DNA of 64,000 nt, taken from contig NZ_JADMLH010000029.1 in assembly GCF_016464385.1 (NCBI RefSeq), forward strand, positions 18,934-82,933, read 5' to 3'. The notes under the pieces were generated by a model, which was not told the origin of the DNA, ran no database searches, and was given only the letters and a program-made list of their open reading frames with translations. Shown here in pieces: positions 1-8,135 of the stretch. Numbering within the stretch: position 1 is the first letter of the stretch; every line of letters begins with the position of its first letter. The position numbers and the translations under genes were made by a program. The stretch comes from Nucisporomicrobium flavum. Lineage in GTDB: Bacteria > Actinomycetota > Actinomycetes > Mycobacteriales > Micromonosporaceae.

Positions 1-1703
1 GGCACGTCGCGGGCGGCGCGGCGACCGCCGTGCTCGGCCCGGTGCTGGCCCGGGTCGTCGCCGGCCTGCGCTCGGCGAAGAACATGCGCTGGAACGACCC
101 GCGCCTCGCCTTCACCCGGCCGGTCCGCTGGCTGGTCGCGCTCTGGGGAGACCAGGTCGTGCCGGTCGCGGTCGGCGCGCTCGAAGCCGGTCGCGAGACC
201 CGCGTGCTGCGCACCGCGCAGGCGCCGCAGCTGCGCATCGCCTCCGCGGAGACGTTCATGGAGACCATCTCGGTCAACGGCATCGTCGCCGACCCGGACG
301 ACCGGCGCGAGCTGATCATCTCCGGCGCCCAGGACCTCGTGTACGGCGAGGGCCGCGTCGACGTGGTCGCCGAGGACGCGCTCATCGACCAGATCAGCTA
401 CCTCGTCGAGCAGCCCACCCCGCTGCTGGGCCGCTTCGACGACAGCTACCTGGACCTGCCCGGCGCGGTGCTCACGACGGTGATGCGCAAACACCAGAGA
501 TACCTTCCCGTACGCGACGACGCCGGCGCCCTGCTGCCGATGTTCGTGACCGTCGCCAACGGGCCCGTCGACGTGGACCTGGTCCGCGCCGGCAACGAGG
601 CGGTGCTGCGCGCCCGCTACGAGGACGCGGCGTTCTTCTACCGCGCCGACCGCGACACACCGGTCGCCGAGATGCGGGAGAAGCTGCACCGGCTCACCTT
701 CACCGACAAGCTCGGCTCGATGGCCGACCGCGCGACCCGCATCGCCACGCTGAGCGCTTTCCTCGCCACGGCCGCGGACGTGCCCGAGGCCGACACCGAG
801 ACCACCGCACGGGCCGGCGAGCTGGTCAAGTTCGACCTCGGCTCCCACCTGGTCACGGAGATGACGAGCCTGGCGGGCGTGATGGCCCGCGACTATGCCA
901 CCCACGCGGGCGAGTCCCCGGAAGTCGCGCAGGCGCTCCACGAGACGGAGCTGCCCCGCCAGACCGGCGACGACCTGCCGGAGTCCGTACCCGGTGCCCT
1001 GCTGTCGCTGGCCGACCGCCTCGACCTGATCGCGGGCCTGGCGGCGACGACCGGCCTGCCGACCGGCAGCAGCGACCCGTTCGCGGTACGCCGGGCCGTC
1101 CTCGGCCTGCTCGCCGTGCACCGCGCCCACCCGGACCTGTCGGCCATCGACCTCTTCGAAGCGCTGGACCGGGCGGCGTCGCTGCAGCCGGTCGAGGTCG
1201 ATCCGGCGGTGAAGGCCGAGGTGCGGGAGTTCCTGACGCGCCGCCTCGAGCAGGTGCTGACCGAGGAGGGCCACCCGGTGGACCGGGTCCGCGCGGTGCT
1301 GCCCCACGCCGGCCGCCCCTCGGTGGCGGACCGCCTCCTGGCCCAGCTCGGCCGGCTGGTCGCCGACGGGACCTTCCGGGACCTGGCGGAGGCCATCCAG
1401 CGGGCCCGCCGCATCGTCCCGGCCGGCACGGCCGCCACGTACGACCCGGCGCAGCTGAAGGAACCGGCTGAGGTGGCGCTGCACGAGGCGGTGTCGCAGG
1501 TCCGTGAGCGGCTCGACGGGCGGCCCGACCTGGGCTGGTTCACGGAAGTCGCGGGCACGCTGACCGCGCCGATCAACACCTTCTTCGCGGAGGTGTACGT
1601 GATGGCCGACGAGCCCGCGGTCCGGGAGGCGCGCCTGGGGTTGCTGGCGGCGGTGCGGGATCTGGGGGAGGGGCTGCTGGACTGGGCCCAGCTGCGGCTC
1701 TGA
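1..1703 (+). CDS. glyS: Glycyl-tRNA synthetase, beta-subunit part (5' end outside window)
   Basis: The visible 566 residues match the beta part of the bacterial alpha/beta-type glycyl-tRNA synthetase, which charges tRNA-Gly in the cytoplasm. Family blocks seen include KNMRWNDPRLAFTRPVRWLV near the start, VMRKHQRYLPVRD, ARYEDAAFFYRADRD, HLVTEMTSLAGVMARDYA (an HD-like region) and the C-terminal anticodon-binding tail FFAEVYVMADEPAVREARLG. The frame is open to the window edge, so the true start and probably a fused alpha (catalytic) part lie upstream, as is common in actinobacteria. It is followed by two strong hairpins and a convergent gene, so it probably ends its transcription unit. Confidence 0.95.
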   Translation, partial: HVAGGAATAVLGPVLARVVAGLRSAKNMRWNDPRLAFTRPVRWLVALWGDQVVPVAVGALEAGRETRVLRTAQAPQLRIASAETFMETISVNGIVADPDDRRELIISGAQDLVYGEGRVDVVAEDALIDQISYLVEQPTPLLGRFDDSYLDLPGAVLTTVMRKHQRYLPVRDDAGALLPMFVTVANGPVDVDLVRAGNEAVLRARYEDAAFFYRADRDTPVAEMREKLHRLTFTDKLGSMADRATRIATLSAFLATAADVPEADTETTARAGELVKFDLGSHLVTEMTSLAGVMARDYATHAGESPEVAQALHETELPRQTGDDLPESVPGALLSLADRLDLIAGLAATTGLPTGSSDPFAVRRAVLGLLAVHRAHPDLSAIDLFEALDRAASLQPVEVDPAVKAEVREFLTRRLEQVLTEEGHPVDRVRAVLPHAGRPSVADRLLAQLGRLVADGTFRDLAEAIQRARRIVPAGTAATYDPAQLKEPAEVALHEAVSQVRERLDGRPDLGWFTEVAGTLTAPINTFFAEVYVMADEPAVREARLGLLAAVRDLGEGLLDWAQLRL

Positions 1704-1711
1704 CCCTTGTT

Positions 1712-1745
1712 GCGATAGTCATCGGACTGCGCAGCCGACTATCGC
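1712..1745. terminator. Hairpin after glyS
   Basis: A perfect 9-bp inverted repeat (GCGATAGTC / GACTATCGC) begins 8 bases after the glyS stop. A small palindrome, CTGCGCAG, sits in its loop. It lies between convergent genes and has no T-tract, as is usual in actinobacteria. It is probably a transcription terminator or an RNA-stabilising stem. Confidence 0.6.
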
Positions 1746-1763
1746 CACGCCCGTCGGCACGCC

Positions 1764-1802
1764 CCGGCGGCGCCGCCCCGGCCGCGGCCGGGGCGCCGCC
1801 GG
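1764..1802. terminator. Very GC-rich bidirectional hairpin
   Basis: A perfect 18-bp palindrome (1776-1793, CCCCGGCCGCGGCCGGGG) is flanked by 9-bp complementary arms at 1764-1772 and 1794-1802, with a 3-base bulge on the left. The combined stem is about 18 bp of nearly all G/C, placed between the convergent glyS and the reverse-strand secreted-protein gene. It probably serves as a terminator for both. Confidence 0.7.
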
Positions 1803-1821
1803 AGCGGGAGAAACTCGTCGA

Positions 1822-2346
1822 CTAACGCCTGCCGTATTCGGTTCCCGTGTTCGCGTTGTGCGTTATGTCGATGGCGTAGACGACGACGGCGCCGATCCCA
1901 CCGCGGCAACAGCTGCCGTCCAGGGTGAAGCCATTGAAGAAGTAGTCCGTCGAACCCTTACCCCGGGTATCCATGAGGAACGTCTTACTGTCCAGCAAGT
2001 TGTTCAGCTCGGGATCCGCATAGGCCGCGAAGAGGATTTCGCATTGGTGATTCGCTATGCAGTAACCGTGCGGACCGGCAACAGAAACGGAACGTTCCAG
2101 GAAGTTTCCGCTGGTCGTCACCTTGACGGCCAGTGCCCCTCCGGCGTGAGAATACGACACGGAGATAGGAAATGACGACGCCATGGCGGGCTGTGCGAAA
2201 ACGAAGCTGCCGGAAAGTCCCAGGATGAGCGCCGCGAACCAAGCTGCGGCACGCCGCTTGGCATCGCCCCCGCGGGCCGCGCTCGACGTGCCCAGCGACC
2301 AGGACCGAGTAAATCCGATCACATGCGATTTCAGACGCCTTGACAT
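1822..2346 (-). CDS. Small secreted protein of unknown function, AT-richer than its neighbours
   Basis: A 174-residue protein with a long basic N-terminus (MSRRLKSH) and a hydrophobic stretch (AAWFAALILGLSGSFVFA) ending at an Ala-x-Ala type cleavage site near AQPAMASS. The mature part is about 120 residues, probably beta-rich, with four cysteines: two in GYCIANHQC and an adjacent pair in DGSCCRGG, suggesting two disulfides. The start at 2346 is preferred over an upstream ATG at 2403 because GGGGAG lies 4 bases before it. Codon use is less G/C-biased than in flanking genes, with A- and T-ending codons, which suggests recent acquisition. I do not recognise the family. Confidence 0.65.
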   Translation of the reverse strand: MSRRLKSHVIGFTRSWSLGTSSAARGGDAKRRAAAWFAALILGLSGSFVFAQPAMASSFPISVSYSHAGGALAVKVTTSGNFLERSVSVAGPHGYCIANHQCEILFAAYADPELNNLLDSKTFLMDTRGKGSTDYFFNGFTLDGSCCRGGIGAVVVYAIDITHNANTGTEYGRR

Positions 2347-2580
2347 ATCACTCCCCGATTTGTAGATCACTGAGCCGCCATTGAACAGGGCTTGTCGACG
2401 CATGTCAATGAACCCATCCTGCGTAGCGGTTGGCGTCGACGTGGTGAAGGGCCGGGATGGCTCGCGCGACCGGCGTGGCTCGACGTGGGCGGCAGCGCGG
2501 CTTGGCGAGGGTCTTCGAGGTCTTCATGACGTCGTCCCGGCCACCACTTTCACGCTGTCGGCAGGAGCGCGATGGCCGGC

Positions 2581-2943
2581 TCAGTCGATGGTGAGGTCCG
2601 CGTACGCCCGCTGACCCGCCGTCACCGTCACCGTCACGCCCGCCGACGCCCGATCCGCGTGGCGGGCCACCATGACGTACCGGCCGGGCATCAGCTGCCA
2701 CTGGTACCGGCCGGCGTCGTCGGTGAAGATCGCCTTCTCAGGCGCCGCAGGTGTGGACGCGTCGGCCGGCGCCGGCACCACGAGCACGCCGGGAGTAGGG
2801 CTGCCGGCGGTGTTGCGGACCGTGCCCGTGACGGTTCCCCACACCGCGCTGGCCGCCGGGGGCCGGGGCTGATCGGCCGTGCACGCGGCGAGTAAGGCGA
2901 TCGTCAGCACGGCCACTGAGGTGCGTCCCGTCCAGGTCGCCAT
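2581..2943 (-). CDS. Lipoprotein with carboxypeptidase-regulatory-like domain
   Basis: A 120-residue protein with a signal peptide ending in a lipobox (LLAAC, Cys at about 21), so it is predicted to be lipid-anchored on the outer face of the membrane. The remainder reads as one beta-sandwich of the carboxypeptidase-regulatory-like/CNA-B kind: GTVTGTVRNTAGSPTPGVLV, then a YQWQLMPGRYVMVARH strand pair and a VTVTAGQRAYADLTI end. No catalytic residues are evident, and such domains are usually structural or binding modules. The 234 bases upstream, to the secreted-protein gene, hold no convincing ORF. Confidence 0.7.
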   Translation of the reverse strand: MATWTGRTSVAVLTIALLAACTADQPRPPAASAVWGTVTGTVRNTAGSPTPGVLVVPAPADASTPAAPEKAIFTDDAGRYQWQLMPGRYVMVARHADRASAGVTVTVTAGQRAYADLTID

Positions 2944-3017
2944 GGCGTCCCCCCATCAGCAGCGGAAACACTGCGGTGGGGACGGGCCGGGGCCCGCCCC
3001 CACCGGACCAACCGCCG

Positions 3018-3977
3018 CTACGGCTGGTTCACCCAGTAGTTGATGAAGGACATGACATCCGGGGTGAACCGGGTGCCGCTGTTCTGGTTGTTGACCGCTC
3101 CGTTGGTGTGGATGCCGGTCACGCACCAGCCGCCGCAGAGCCCGGCCGTGGTGGAGTTGTAGTGGTAGAGCGGCGAGCCGCTCTGGCCGTTGTAGGTGTC
3201 GATCTGGTACGACAGGCGGGTCGCGGACTGGCTGGAGATCGGGTCGCCGTCCCACCACATCGTCGCGTACGGCTTGTCGCCGGGGTAGCCCTCGACGTAG
3301 AAGTACTGCCCGGTCAGCGTCTCACCGGTGTTGTACCACCAGCCGAACCAGCCCACGGTGTTGCCGATGTCGCACGTCAGCTTGACCAGCCCGTAGTCGT
3401 AGTCCGGCGAACCCGTGGAGATCCAGTTCGAGGTGGTCCACACGTCGTTGATGCCGCCGCTGCACGACCCGTACGGCTGGCTGCTGCCGTTCTTGCCCGG
3501 GACCGCCGTGTACGAGGTCACCCAGCCGCCTTCGTACACGCAGTGGCCCGCGGTCACCACGACGTCGCGGCTGAGCATGAAGCCGGTGCACTGACCCTGG
3601 TTGGTCGACAGGTAGACGATCGAGCGCCACGGGTAGTCCCCCGGCACGCCCTCCCGCACCCGGTCATCGCCGCCGATCACCGAGCCGGCCATGCCGGGGT
3701 TCGGCTTGGTGGCACCGGCCCGGGCGCCCACCGCACGACCGGCCGCGCCGGCCGAGGACTTCGCCAGCGCCGCCGCGGCCAGCGACGGCGGGATGGTGAT
3801 CGTCCTGCCGGCACCGTTGACCATGGTGACCGCGCCGTCCCCGGCCGGTGCCGGGGCTGCCGCTTCGGCGCCGGCCGGAGCGGCGGCCATGATCAGCGCG
3901 GTGGCGGCCGTCGCGGTCAGCGCGGCGATGCTCCCGCGACACCAGCGCGTCCACGTCTCACGGTTTCCCGATCGCAT
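3018..3977 (-). CDS. Secreted trypsin-fold serine protease (glutamyl-endopeptidase/V8-like)
   Basis: A 319-residue preproenzyme. A hydrophobic signal runs from about residue 16 to 37, followed by an Ala/Gly-rich propeptide to about residue 110 and a chymotrypsin-like domain to the end. The catalytic triad is visible: His145 in TAGHCV, Asp194 in DYGLVKL and Ser266 in GQSGSPLYH. The GxSGSP form and short domain resemble extracellular V8/glutamyl endopeptidase-like enzymes more than classical trypsins. The ATG at 3977 has GGGGAG about 7 bases upstream; a frame extension to 4067 lacks this. The 253 bases upstream (3978-4230) hold no gene I can support. Confidence 0.85.
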   Translation of the reverse strand: MRSGNRETWTRWCRGSIAALTATAATALIMAAAPAGAEAAAPAPAGDGAVTMVNGAGRTITIPPSLAAAALAKSSAGAAGRAVGARAGATKPNPGMAGSVIGGDDRVREGVPGDYPWRSIVYLSTNQGQCTGFMLSRDVVVTAGHCVYEGGWVTSYTAVPGKNGSSQPYGSCSGGINDVWTTSNWISTGSPDYDYGLVKLTCDIGNTVGWFGWWYNTGETLTGQYFYVEGYPGDKPYATMWWDGDPISSQSATRLSYQIDTYNGQSGSPLYHYNSTTAGLCGGWCVTGIHTNGAVNNQNSGTRFTPDVMSFINYWVNQP

Positions 3978-4230
3978 AGGAGCTCCCCTCGTTCGCCTCG
4001 TCCCGGATCCATTTCCGGGATCGCAGCCGTGGCTTTCGCCACGCGAATGAGGGAAGTCAACGATCAATGGCGTCGAGCAACAACCGCTATGTCGACAGCG
4101 AATCTTTCGTGACTGTTCGTATCAGCGGCCCGGAAACGGACTCCGCGCCCGATCTGCAGTGCCGAATTCGCGAGATGAATGATCCACGATTGATGTCCAG
4201 GCGGCCGGCGATCGGAAACAGCGGCAGGGA

Positions 4231-5130
4231 TCAACGGAGGGTGGGTGCGGCCTTCGCGAGCTTGGGGGAGAGCTCCGCGCCGGAGCCGAGCACCCGCTTG
4301 ATCGTCCGGCTGTTGTCCCTCAGGCAGGCGACGGTTTCCTCCACCCCGGGGCTGTCCGGGACCGTGGCCTCGCCGCTGTCGTAGATCTCGCTCCAGAAGT
4401 AGCCGTCGCCCTCGCGGAGCGAGAGCGGCAGGGTCACCACCGCGGTGCCGGCGGGAATTCTGGTCCTGCTGCCGTCGGCCTCGAGGTCGAAACGCAGGCG
4501 GTACAGGTGGACCGCGGTCGGGGTCGCGCGCTCGGAGGTGCCGAGGAGCAGGGCGAAGCGGTCCGCCTCGTCGGCCGCCTGCTGCTGGCTCACCGGGACC
4601 CGGAACACGTCGCCGGCGGCGGGGGCCGGGGGGAGGACGACGTCGTACGTCGCGGACACGGGTACGGAGTTGCCTTGCGCGCCGCATTGAGAGATCACCG
4701 CGGTGTCCTCGACGGTGATGCCCACGCGGGTGATCACGGATCGGCGGGTGCCGCTGTTGTGGACGGTGATCTCGACGGCGGGCGGCGTGAGGGGCGCGTC
4801 CGGGTCGTCGGGTTCGCCGGTGTGGAGCGGGTCGCGGACGACCAGGTCGAGGGCGCGGACAGCCGCGGTCTCCACGGGGTAGGAGGACGGTGCCTCCGGT
4901 CGCAGCGCCTGGACGGCGGGTGGTGGGTCCCCGCTCGAGAGCATGTCCCGCCAGTCGGGCACCGCGGCCAGCACGCCGACCCCCAGGGCGGCGAAGGACG
5001 CCAGGGCCACGAGGGCGGACAGGCCGGGGCGGTTCTCGAGCCGATGGAGAAAACCGCTGCGCGGCGGGGCCGGGCGGGCATCCTCGTCGGGGCCCGGCGG
5101 GGAGTCCTGCTCGTCTCCGTCGGCTCGCAT
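4231..5130 (-). CDS. Single-pass membrane protein of unknown function
   Basis: A 299-residue protein. It has a short acidic and Pro-rich cytoplasmic head, one membrane helix (LSALVALASFAALGVGVLAA, about residues 36-55) and a roughly 230-residue extracytoplasmic part with beta-sandwich character (VEITVHNSGTRRSVITRVGI), like a DUF-type Ig fold. Two cysteines, in ISQCGAQ and VACLRDN, could pair. The start at 5130 is chosen because the residues before it in frame are Arg-rich and lack similarity, but the ribosome site is weak (GGGTGG). I do not recognise a family or function. It lies divergent to the ECF sigma gene. Confidence 0.55.
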   Translation of the reverse strand: MRADGDEQDSPPGPDEDARPAPPRSGFLHRLENRPGLSALVALASFAALGVGVLAAVPDWRDMLSSGDPPPAVQALRPEAPSSYPVETAAVRALDLVVRDPLHTGEPDDPDAPLTPPAVEITVHNSGTRRSVITRVGITVEDTAVISQCGAQGNSVPVSATYDVVLPPAPAAGDVFRVPVSQQQAADEADRFALLLGTSERATPTAVHLYRLRFDLEADGSRTRIPAGTAVVTLPLSLREGDGYFWSEIYDSGEATVPDSPGVEETVACLRDNSRTIKRVLGSGAELSPKLAKAAPTLR

Positions 5131-5292
5131 CAGCACCACCCGTCCTCGTCGCCCCCGGCTACGACGCCACCAGGCTAGAGGACGGCATCGATCCCCGGGC
5201 ACCCGGTTTCGCCGGTGGCCGGCGGTGATGAGTTCTGACGCCCGCGCCCGTCATACCAGGGACAGAGCATGGTGAGGCGGAAGGATGGCGCG

Positions 5293-6282
5293 ATGGACAC
5301 GGACCTGCGGGTGGGGGAGCTCGACGTGATGGGGTTGGATGAGCCGGGCTTCTCCGGGATGGCCGAGCGGCACCGGCGGGAGCTGCACGTGCACTGCTAC
5401 CGGATGCTCGGGTCGTTCGAGGACGCCGAGGACGCCGTGCAGGAGACGTTCCTGCGGGCCTGGCGGCGCCGGGAGACCTTCGAGGGGCGGTCGACGTTCC
5501 GGGCCTGGCTGTACCGCATCGCCACGAACGCGTGCCTGGACCTGCTCGCCAAGCGGCGGCCGGAGCCCGCCACCGGGGGCGAGGTGCGGTGGCTGCAGCC
5601 GTACCCGGACCGGTTGCTCGACGAGGTGCCCGCGGGTGACGCGGACGCTCCGGAGGCCGTCGCCGTCGCGCGGGAGACGATCGAGCTGGCGTACCTGGTC
5701 GCGGTCCAGCATCTGGCGCCACGGCCGCGGGCCGCGCTGATCCTGCGGGACGTGCTCGGGTGGCCGGCGAAGGAGGTTGCGGAGCTGCTCGGGGACTCGG
5801 TCAACTCCGTGAACAGCGCGCTGCAGCGGGCCCGGGCCGGGATGCGGGAGCATCTGCCCGCCGAACGGCAGGACTGGACCGGCGGCGAGGAGGATGCCGG
5901 GACGCGGGAGCTGGTACGCCGCTTCACCGAGGCGAGCGTGGCCAAGGACGTCGGTGGGCTCGCCGCGCTGCTGCGGGACGACGTGCGCTGCTCGATGCCG
6001 CCCACACCGGGCCTGCACCTCGGCCGCGACGCGGTGGTGAACGACTGGATCCAGGACGGCTTCGAGAGCCTCGGGGCGCTGCGGGCCGTACCGGCCTCGG
6101 TGAACCGGCAGCCGGCCGTCGGCTTCTACCTGTGGCGGGAGGACGAGGGCGCGTACGTGCCACTGACGCTCGACGTCCTGCGCATCACCGGCGGGGCGAT
6201 CACGGAGATCGTGACGTTCCACGCCGACCAGTTCCCGCGGCTCGGCCTTCCGGAGCGGCTGCCGGCGGAGGGTACGGCGTGA
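5293..6282 (+). CDS. ECF RNA polymerase sigma factor with SnoaL-like C-terminal domain
   Basis: A 329-residue sigma-70 family protein. Region 2 (residues about 15-85; HVHCYRMLGSFEDAEDAVQE then FRAWLYRIATNACLDLL) is followed by region 4 (PRPRAALILRDVLGWPAKEVAELL and an HTH up to SALQRARAG). A roughly 120-residue SnoaL/NTF2-like domain follows (ELVRRFTEASVAKDVGGLAALL to FHADQFPRLGLPERL). This architecture is that of SigG/SigJ-like sigma factors, where the extra domain tunes activity instead of a separate anti-sigma. A start 24 bases upstream (5269) is possible. GGCGGAAGGA lies before 5293. It overlaps the next gene by one base. Confidence 0.9.
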   Translation: MDTDLRVGELDVMGLDEPGFSGMAERHRRELHVHCYRMLGSFEDAEDAVQETFLRAWRRRETFEGRSTFRAWLYRIATNACLDLLAKRRPEPATGGEVRWLQPYPDRLLDEVPAGDADAPEAVAVARETIELAYLVAVQHLAPRPRAALILRDVLGWPAKEVAELLGDSVNSVNSALQRARAGMREHLPAERQDWTGGEEDAGTRELVRRFTEASVAKDVGGLAALLRDDVRCSMPPTPGLHLGRDAVVNDWIQDGFESLGALRAVPASVNRQPAVGFYLWREDEGAYVPLTLDVLRITGGAITEIVTFHADQFPRLGLPERLPAEGTA

Positions 6283-6725
6283 TGCGCCGCCTCGTCGTCA
6301 GCGGCGTCGTCGCCACGCTCGCGGCCATGGCAGCCACCGTCCTCGCCGCAGCGCTCGCCCGGGCCGCCGGTGTGACCTTCGAGATGCCCGCCGGGGGCGA
6401 GCCGATCCCGTTGCCGGGGTTCGCGGTGGTGACCGGCTTCTTCTCCGTCGTGGGCCTCGTCATCGCCGGCGCCCTGCAGCGGTGGAGTGCCCGGCCGGTA
6501 CGGCGGTTCCTGGGGACGGCGACGGCGCTGACGGCTCTCTCGCTGGTCCCGCCCGTACTGTCCGGGTCGGACGCCGCCACTGTCGCCGCACTGATCGGGC
6601 TGCACCTCGTCGCCGCGGCGGTGATGATCCCGGCCCTGACGCGCGGCCTGCGGCCGGCCCACGGGGGCGGCGCTCCCGCCATGGCCGTCGTCGATGCTTT
6701 CTGCGAAGATCAGGCCCGCACGTAG
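6282..6725 (+). CDS. DUF6069-like four-helix membrane protein
   Basis: A 147-residue hydrophobic protein with four predicted membrane helices (residues about 5-30, 45-68, 78-97, 103-122). Its start overlaps the stop of the sigma-factor gene (TGATG), so the two are translationally coupled. Small membrane proteins of this type (DUF6069) often accompany ECF sigma factors of this class in actinobacteria. A role in signal input is plausible but not shown by any motif. Confidence 0.75.
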   Translation: MRRLVVSGVVATLAAMAATVLAAALARAAGVTFEMPAGGEPIPLPGFAVVTGFFSVVGLVIAGALQRWSARPVRRFLGTATALTALSLVPPVLSGSDAATVAALIGLHLVAAAVMIPALTRGLRPAHGGGAPAMAVVDAFCEDQART

Positions 6726-6745
6726 CGGCGAAGGGGGCTCCACGG

Positions 6746-7591
6746 ATGGCCGAGCAGCGTGAGACGAACGGCGCCGGCGTCGACCTGGGCACCGATCGGC
6801 CGCACCCCGCCCGGGTGTACGACTACCTGCTCGGCGGCAAGGACAACTTCGCGGCCGATCGCGAGGCGGCCCAGCGGGGGTTGCAGGCCAACCCGGACAG
6901 CCGGATCCCGCCCCGGGAGAACCGGCTGTTCCTGCGCCGGGCCGTACGGTTCCTGGCCGAACAGGGCATCGATCAGTTCCTCGACATCGGCACCGGGATC
7001 CCCAGCGCGCCGAACGTCCACCACGTGGCGCAGGAGATCAATCCCCGGTCCCGCGTGGTCTATGTGGACAACGACCCGATCGTGCTGGCACACGCCCGCG
7101 CCCTGCTGACCAGCCACCCCGACGGCAGGACCGACTACATCGATGCGGACCTGCGCGACGTCGACACGATCCTCGGTTCGGCGACGCTGCGCGACACCCT
7201 CGATCTGGACCGGCCCGTGGGCCTGCTGCTCATCGCGATCCTCCACTTCATCGGCGACGAGCACGATCCGGGGGCGATCGTGGAGCGGCTCCTGGCGGCG
7301 CTCCCGCCCGGCAGCTACCTGGCCCTGTCGCACCTCACCGGGGACTTCCGGCCGGAGGCGTGGGAGCAGGTGGCGCAGATCTACCGCCGCCAGGGTGTCA
7401 CCATGCAGGTCCGCCCGCGGCCGGTGATCGAGCGGTTCTTCACCGGCCTGGAGCTGGTCGATCCCGGGCTGCGGATCCTGCCCGCCTGGCGGCCCGACCT
7501 CGGCGACCCCCGTGACCAGCCGGCGCCGGCCGACGACCAGGTCTCCGTCTACGGTGGCGTCGCGCGCAAGCCCGTACCGGCCGCGGACTAG
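6746..7591 (+). CDS. S-adenosyl methyltransferase (DUF574/PF04672 family)
   Basis: A 281-residue protein with the family signature: an N-terminal RPHPARVYDYLLGGKDNFA block, DRE, the Rossmann motif FLDIGTGIPSAPNVHH, acidic VVYVDNDPIV, and LLIAILHFI followed by LSHLTGD. The family is abundant in actinomycetes. It has a SAM-binding fold, but its substrates are largely unknown. AAGGGGG about 10 bases upstream supports the ATG. The 20-bp gap to the preceding gene and 10-bp gap to the following one suggest a single transcript. Confidence 0.9.
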   Translation: MAEQRETNGAGVDLGTDRPHPARVYDYLLGGKDNFAADREAAQRGLQANPDSRIPPRENRLFLRRAVRFLAEQGIDQFLDIGTGIPSAPNVHHVAQEINPRSRVVYVDNDPIVLAHARALLTSHPDGRTDYIDADLRDVDTILGSATLRDTLDLDRPVGLLLIAILHFIGDEHDPGAIVERLLAALPPGSYLALSHLTGDFRPEAWEQVAQIYRRQGVTMQVRPRPVIERFFTGLELVDPGLRILPAWRPDLGDPRDQPAPADDQVSVYGGVARKPVPAAD

Positions 7592-7601
7592 CAGCTCAGC
7601 C

Positions 7602-8042
7602 GTGCGTTGGCGGACCCGCCGCATCCTGACGAAGGCCGGATGGCACGCCGGGCGCTCCATCGACACGTCACCGTGGACGGAAGAATTGACTGCCGACGGA
7701 TTCCCGCGGCCGCATCCCCTCGCGGTCGCCTTCCTGGCCGAATACGGTGGGCTGCGGATTCCGTACGGCGGGCCGGGGGTGACGCGCGCTCGCGAATCGG
7801 TGTCGCTGGTGCCGACGGACTGCACGGGCGAGGGCGACCGGTTCGTCGACTGGAGTCACAGCACCGGCCGCAGCATCGCTCCGATCGGGGTGCTCGCCGG
7901 TGACACCCACTCGTGGGCCAACCTCGGCCTCGACGAACACGGCGAGATGTACGCGGTGATCGACGGGCTCGCCACCTTCGGGCGCATGCCGGCGGCGCTC
8001 GACCGGCTCGTCCTCGGTTACATGCCCGCCGACATCGCCTGA
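7602..8042 (+). CDS. SUKH-3-type immunity protein (orphan)
   Basis: A 146-residue protein beginning at a GTG. The opening RRILTKAGWHAGRSID is followed by HPLAVAFLAEYGGLRIP, APIGVLAGDTHSWANLGLDE and GEMYAVIDGLATFG, the usual order of blocks in SUKH-3 proteins. SUKH folds neutralise nuclease and deaminase toxins of contact- or export-dependent toxin systems. No toxin gene is adjacent, so it is an orphan immunity gene or has another role. The start lacks a clear ribosome site and lies 10 bases after the methyltransferase stop, so translation is probably coupled. Confidence 0.7.
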   Translation: MRWRTRRILTKAGWHAGRSIDTSPWTEELTADGFPRPHPLAVAFLAEYGGLRIPYGGPGVTRARESVSLVPTDCTGEGDRFVDWSHSTGRSIAPIGVLAGDTHSWANLGLDEHGEMYAVIDGLATFGRMPAALDRLVLGYMPADIA

Positions 8043-8085
8043 CGCCGCTCCACAGGCGGATGACCCGCGTCGTGCCGATGGCCGT

Positions 8086-8123
8086 GATCCCCGCCCCGGC
8101 GCGGAGCCTCCGGACCGGGGATC
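8086..8123. terminator. Stem-loop between convergent genes
   Basis: Seven-base arms GATCCCC (8086-8092) and GGGGATC (8117-8123) enclose a second short CCGG/CCGG pairing. It lies between the SUKH gene and the reverse-strand LPXTG gene. Probably a shared terminator. Confidence 0.5.
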
Positions 8124-8135
8124 GTCGCGGGGTGA

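Noticed and set aside
2405..2701. Short overlapping frames on both strands between the secreted protein and the lipoprotein
   Set aside because: Arg/Gly-rich shadows without ribosome sites; the lipoprotein at 2581-2943 explains the right part and the rest appears non-coding.
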